From NCBI GenBank assembly GCA_038235385.1, contig JBBSTY010000084.1, positions 1-18,284 of the forward strand: 18,284 nt of DNA, read 5' to 3'. The notes under the pieces are model-generated. The model was not told where the DNA came from, made no database searches, and saw nothing but the letters and a program-made list of their open reading frames with translations. The position numbers and the translations under genes were made by a program. This DNA is from JBBSTY01 sp038235385. Lineage in GTDB: Bacteria; Actinomycetota; Acidimicrobiia; Acidimicrobiales; Acidimicrobilacustridaceae. Of the stretch, positions 15,407-18,284 are shown one piece after another (position 1 is the first letter of the stretch; each line of letters opens with the position of its first letter).

Positions 15407-16495
15407 ATGACGTTCTCGATCTGCATCCCGAACTACAACTACGACCAGTTCCTCGGTGCCACCATCGAGAGCGTGCTGGCGCAGCACCACGGGGATCTGG
15501 AGCTCCACATCTCCGACAACGCCAGCACCGACGCATCGGTCGACGTCGTCCGGTCGTTCGACGACCCTCGCATCAGCCTCTCGCAGAACCGTTGCAACGT
15601 CGGGTTCGCCGCCAACCTCGATCGAGCGGTCGCGGGGACGACCGGTGACCGGATCATCCTGCTCTCGTCGGACGACCTCATGGCCCCGACGGCCCTGGCC
15701 GTGTACGACGAGACCCTCCGAAACCTCGACAAGCCCGACAGCACCATCATCTCGGCCACCTGCCAGGTGATCGACGGGACGGGCGAGCCCATCGGCATGT
15801 TGGGCCCACCCACCTGGTGCTGGCAGAAGAAGGACGTCGACGGTGACCTGTCGCGGGCCATCGGCCGCATCGCCTACCGCCTGACACCCGAACAGGTGCT
15901 CGAGCGATCGCTGCGCCAGATGCGCAACCCGCTGTGGTTCGCTTCGACCTGCTACCCGCGCTCGCTCTACCGAGCCGTCGAGGGGTACCGGGGCCAGCAC
16001 CTCATCGGACCCGACAAGGAGTTCCACTGGCGGCTCGTGGCCGCAGCCGACTCGGTGGTGTTCATCGATTCGCCCCTGTTCAGCTACCGGGTGCACTCCT
16101 CGAACCAGAACTCCCAGCAATCACGGGTCGGTGCGCTCAAGTTCCTCGTCGACCAGTACACGCTGTCGTTCAACACCGACCCCCAGGTCCGATCCACCGG
16201 GAACACCACCTCCGAGGAGCTGGCTCAGAGCTTCGTCCGTGAGGACATCGCCAAGCGGTCCGTCCTCGCGCTGGTGACGGGCGACCCGGTCCTGGCCCAA
16301 CGAACCATCGCGTTCGGCATGGCGACCTACCCGAAGCTGATGTCGAGCGATCCGCTGGCGGTGGTGGCACGGGCCCTCGTGGCCGGACGTCTCGCCACCT
16401 CCCCCCTGCTGCGGCGCTTCGAACGCCGGGCCCGCTCGAGCATCCTGGCCCAGAGCGTCCTGGTGAAGGAAGGTAGTCCGGGTGTCCCCACCTGA
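15407..16495 (+). CDS. Glycosyltransferase family 2 (GT-A) protein
   Basis: This is a 362-residue inverting-type GT2 enzyme. It opens directly with FSICIPNYNYDQFLGATIES, the nucleotide-binding start of the GT-A fold, followed by LHISDNASTDAS and the metal-site region LLSSDDLM (D89-D90). GPDKEFHWRL around 202-211 fits the acceptor/catalytic base region. The last 100 residues are helical and not recognisable. The ATG at 15407 was chosen because the domain begins there; an in-frame GTG at 15356 would add 17 residues of unlikely sequence. A purine-rich GAGGTGG at 15388-15394 is a rather distant ribosome binding site. It is separated from the GT4 gene by 142 bases with no gene in it. It probably adds a sugar in the same glycan. 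Confidence 0.87.
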   Translation: MTFSICIPNYNYDQFLGATIESVLAQHHGDLELHISDNASTDASVDVVRSFDDPRISLSQNRCNVGFAANLDRAVAGTTGDRIILLSSDDLMAPTALAVYDETLRNLDKPDSTIISATCQVIDGTGEPIGMLGPPTWCWQKKDVDGDLSRAIGRIAYRLTPEQVLERSLRQMRNPLWFASTCYPRSLYRAVEGYRGQHLIGPDKEFHWRLVAAADSVVFIDSPLFSYRVHSSNQNSQQSRVGALKFLVDQYTLSFNTDPQVRSTGNTTSEELAQSFVREDIAKRSVLALVTGDPVLAQRTIAFGMATYPKLMSSDPLAVVARALVAGRLATSPLLRRFERRARSSILAQSVLVKEGSPGVPT

Positions 16496-16522
16496 CCCTG
16501 ACCCGGCCCAGCCCGACGCACG

Positions 16523-17125
16523 GTGATCCGAACCGCCATCTTCGACTTCGACGGAACCCTCGTGGACAGCATGCCGCTCCACTACGAGGCCTACCGGCGC
16601 GTGCTGGCCGACGAAGGCCTGTCCCTCACCGCATCGGCGTTCCACGCCGCGGTCGGCGGCACGGCTCGCGAGGTGATACCCCGACTGATCGGCGACCGGG
16701 ACTGCTCGGTCTCGGTCGATGACCTGCACCGACGGAAGAAGGACGTCCTCGCGACGCTGCTCACCGACGCTCCGATCCGGGTGCTCGGAACGGCGGTGCT
16801 CCTCGATGTGCTGGCCGAGACCCACCGGCTCGCCATCGCGTCATCGGGATCACGGCCGGGCATCTCGGTCATGCTCGACCGCCTGGGCTGGACGGACCGG
16901 TTCGAGACCGTGGTGACCGGCGAGGACGTCGAACGGGGCAAGCCGGCCCCAGACCCCTACCTCCTGGCTGCCTCTCGGCTCGGGGTCGAACCTCGGACCT
17001 GTGTCGCGTTCGAGGACACCGACGACGGCGTCGCGTCCGCCGCTTCCGCAGGGATGCTGGTCTTCGACGTCCGAACTGCGGTCGCTCCCGTGGCCGACGA
17101 CCTGAGCCCGACGGAGGCGACATGA
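16523..17125 (+). CDS. HAD-superfamily hydrolase, beta-phosphoglucomutase-like
   Basis: The protein is 200 residues, starting at GTG. All four HAD motifs are visible: DFDGTLVDS (D8, D10, T12), the Ser in IASSGS, K140 in RGKPAPDP, and FEDTDDG (E164, D165). The helical cap after motif I (MPLHYEAYRRVL) is that of the HAD-IA group with beta-phosphoglucomutase and small sugar-phosphate phosphatases. It would dephosphorylate or isomerise a phosphorylated small metabolite. The GTG start follows 27 bases after the GT2 stop with a poor ribosome binding site; no in-frame ATG lies before the first motif. The stop overlaps the next gene (ATGA), tying it to a kinase and a nucleotidyltransferase. The phosphatase versus mutase role cannot be settled here. 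Confidence 0.86.
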   Translation: MIRTAIFDFDGTLVDSMPLHYEAYRRVLADEGLSLTASAFHAAVGGTAREVIPRLIGDRDCSVSVDDLHRRKKDVLATLLTDAPIRVLGTAVLLDVLAETHRLAIASSGSRPGISVMLDRLGWTDRFETVVTGEDVERGKPAPDPYLLAASRLGVEPRTCVAFEDTDDGVASAASAGMLVFDVRTAVAPVADDLSPTEAT

Positions 17126-18048
17126 GCCCGATCGATCCGGACGATCCGATCGTGGCGGACGCCCGGTCCTTCCGCGCCCTGTCGGGCCTGTCGGGCGTGG
17201 TGGTGTACCTCCTGACGCTCGACGGCGAACGGTGGTTCGTGCGCAAGGCGGCCACGGTCCCCGATCAGAGCCGCCGCCTCGAGGCCCAGGCGGCCAAGCA
17301 GACCCGTCTGGCCGAGGAGCCCCTCGCGTCCATCCGCACGCCGCGCATCATCGCTCGAGGTGAGGTCGACGGGCGGTTCTACTTCGACATGGACTACGTC
17401 CGCGGCGTGGATGGCGCGACCTTCCTGCGGCGAGCACGCTACGAGCAGGTGACCCGCTTCACCGACCAGTTGTGCGAGTACCTCGGCGCGGCATCGACCT
17501 CGCTCGTCGTGCCGAGTCACCCGGTGAGCCTGTTCGATGCACTGTTCGCCAAGGTCTGCTCGGTGTACTCCCAGACCGACCTCCTCGATACGGAGACGCT
17601 CGGTCGGGTGATGGTCATGCTCGACGAGGTGCGGCGCGCCGGACCGCTCACCCCGACGCTCTGCCACGGCGACCTCACGCTCGAGAACCTGATCGTCGAC
17701 CCGGACGAGAACATCTGGGTCATCGACCTGCTCGACTCACCGGTCGAGCACTACTGGCAGGACGTGGCCAAGCTCCACCAGGACCTCACCGGGCACTGGT
17801 ACCTGCGCCGGGCGTCGCGCATCTCCCGCGGCGTGCTCGACTTCGTCGGCGGGCGGATCCTCGACACGGCCGACACCCTCGACCCCCCCTACCGGCGGGT
17901 CCACCAGGCGATGCTCACCACGTCGTTCATCCGCATCCTTCCGTACACCCGGACCGACGAGGACACCCAGTTCGTGCTCGAGCGGATCGCGTACTTCACA
18001 TCCGAGAGCTCATCGTCCGATGGAGCCCACCCAGGAGGCCAACCATGA
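17122..18048 (+). CDS. APH/choline-kinase-fold phosphotransferase
   Basis: The 308-residue protein has a kinase-like fold. The N-lobe contains RWFVRKAAT, with a Lys suited to ATP binding, and the hinge is MDYVRGVDG. The catalytic loop is H182-G-D184-L-T-L-E-N189 and the metal-binding Asp is D202 in VIDLLDSP. This is the signature of aminoglycoside phosphotransferase, choline kinase and sugar kinases such as AmgK. Antibiotic resistance is unlikely given the setting: it is coupled on both sides, by 4-base overlaps, to a HAD enzyme and a nucleotidyltransferase within a glycosyltransferase locus. Phosphorylation of a free sugar or amino alcohol ahead of nucleotide activation is the better reading. 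The acceptor is unknown. Confidence 0.83.
   Translation: MSPIDPDDPIVADARSFRALSGLSGVVVYLLTLDGERWFVRKAATVPDQSRRLEAQAAKQTRLAEEPLASIRTPRIIARGEVDGRFYFDMDYVRGVDGATFLRRARYEQVTRFTDQLCEYLGAASTSLVVPSHPVSLFDALFAKVCSVYSQTDLLDTETLGRVMVMLDEVRRAGPLTPTLCHGDLTLENLIVDPDENIWVIDLLDSPVEHYWQDVAKLHQDLTGHWYLRRASRISRGVLDFVGGRILDTADTLDPPYRRVHQAMLTTSFIRILPYTRTDEDTQFVLERIAYFTSESSSSDGAHPGGQP
18033..18038 (+). promoter_or_regulatory. Consensus ribosome binding site of nucleotidyltransferase gene
   Basis: AGGAGG lies inside the end of the kinase gene, 6 bases before the ATG at 18045. It is the strongest such site in the right half of the window and supports that start. Confidence 0.8.
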
Positions 18049-18284
18049 AGGTGATCGTTCCGTGCTGCGGACGTTCGTCCCGGTACCCCAACCTGCCCCC
18101 GAAGTGGATGCTGCCGGGCCACGACGGGCGCCCGATGCTCACCCTGGCCGTCGCCGGCCTCGGCGTGGCGCCGAGCGACCTGGTCGTGGTCATCCTCGCG
18201 GAGCACGACAAGGAGTACCACGCGACCCAGGGCATCGAGGATGCGTTCGGCGCGCCGGTGCAGATGGTGGTGCTCGACGAACCG
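18045..18284 (+). CDS. Nucleotidyltransferase (NTP_transferase family), 3' end outside window
   Basis: Only the first 80 codons are present; the frame is open at the window edge. The N-terminus (MKVIVPCCGRSSRYP) has the phosphate-binding loop pattern of sugar-1-phosphate or phosphocholine-type nucleotidyltransferases: C8-G-R-S-S-R13 where the family usually has G-x-G-x-R, then P19-K20-W in place of the common PK-x-L. A short alpha/beta stretch follows (DLVVVILAEHD). The expected reaction joins an NTP with a phosphorylated small molecule to give an activated donor. It overlaps the kinase gene by 4 bases and has a consensus ribosome binding site. Whether it is a UTP, CTP or GTP enzyme cannot be judged from this fragment. 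Confidence 0.75.
   Translation, partial: MKVIVPCCGRSSRYPNLPPKWMLPGHDGRPMLTLAVAGLGVAPSDLVVVILAEHDKEYHATQGIEDAFGAPVQMVVLDEP

Noticed and set aside
17122..18048. Aminoglycoside resistance gene
   Set aside because: The fold is shared by many small-molecule kinases, and coupling to HAD and nucleotidyltransferase genes in a glycan locus argues for biosynthesis.
1..18284. CRISPR arrays, tRNA or rRNA genes, insertion sequences
   Set aside because: No regularly spaced repeats, tRNA-like cloverleaf, ribosomal RNA sequence, transposase or terminal inverted repeats were recognised when reading both strands.

Overview
The window is about 18.3 kb of very GC-rich DNA, with tightly packed genes, many 4-base ATGA/GTGA start-stop overlaps and long antisense shadow ORFs. 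Codon use, the gene families (fatty acyl-CoA reductase/HAD fusion, DUF4012 protein, PlsC acyltransferase) and the weak AT signals suggest a high-GC actinobacterium, possibly of the class Acidimicrobiia. That placement is an inference from composition and gene content, not a database result. No RNA genes, insertion sequences, phage genes or CRISPR arrays were seen.

Region 1 (1-6179, + strand) looks like a lipid-modifying operon. It holds a 5'-truncated fatty acyl-CoA reductase fused to a HAD-IB phosphatase-like domain, a zinc-type alcohol dehydrogenase, a divergent homologue of the nickel-pincer enzyme LarA, and a PlsC-type acyltransferase. Two of the three junctions are 4-base overlaps. The LarA homologue keeps the residues that hold the cofactor but has lost the residues that bind and racemise lactate, so it probably acts on another substrate.

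Region 2 (6180-7766, - strand) has a small Cys-rich lipoprotein with a (Gly-Ser)5 tail encoded by a 6-bp tandem repeat, and a GntR/UTRA regulator. The regulator is divergent from region 3 (7767-10318), a mitochondrial-type aconitase gene. The shared intergenic region contains an AT-rich island with five CTTGT motifs that overlap a good promoter for aconitase. A hairpin-bearing leader follows, and a strong hairpin follows the aconitase stop codon.

Region 3b (10387-18284, + strand) looks like the start of a surface polysaccharide or glycoconjugate locus. It runs: a large membrane-anchored DUF4012 protein, an NAD-dependent nucleotide-sugar epimerase, a GT4 and a GT2 glycosyltransferase, a HAD phosphatase/mutase, an APH-fold small-molecule kinase, and the first 80 codons of a nucleotidyltransferase. 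The last three are translationally coupled and resemble a module that phosphorylates and then nucleotide-activates a sugar or small alcohol for transfer by the glycosyltransferases.

The best candidates for undescribed biology are the LarA-like enzyme within the acyl-reductase/acyltransferase operon, the repeat-array promoter between the GntR regulator and aconitase, and the HAD/kinase/nucleotidyltransferase triad.
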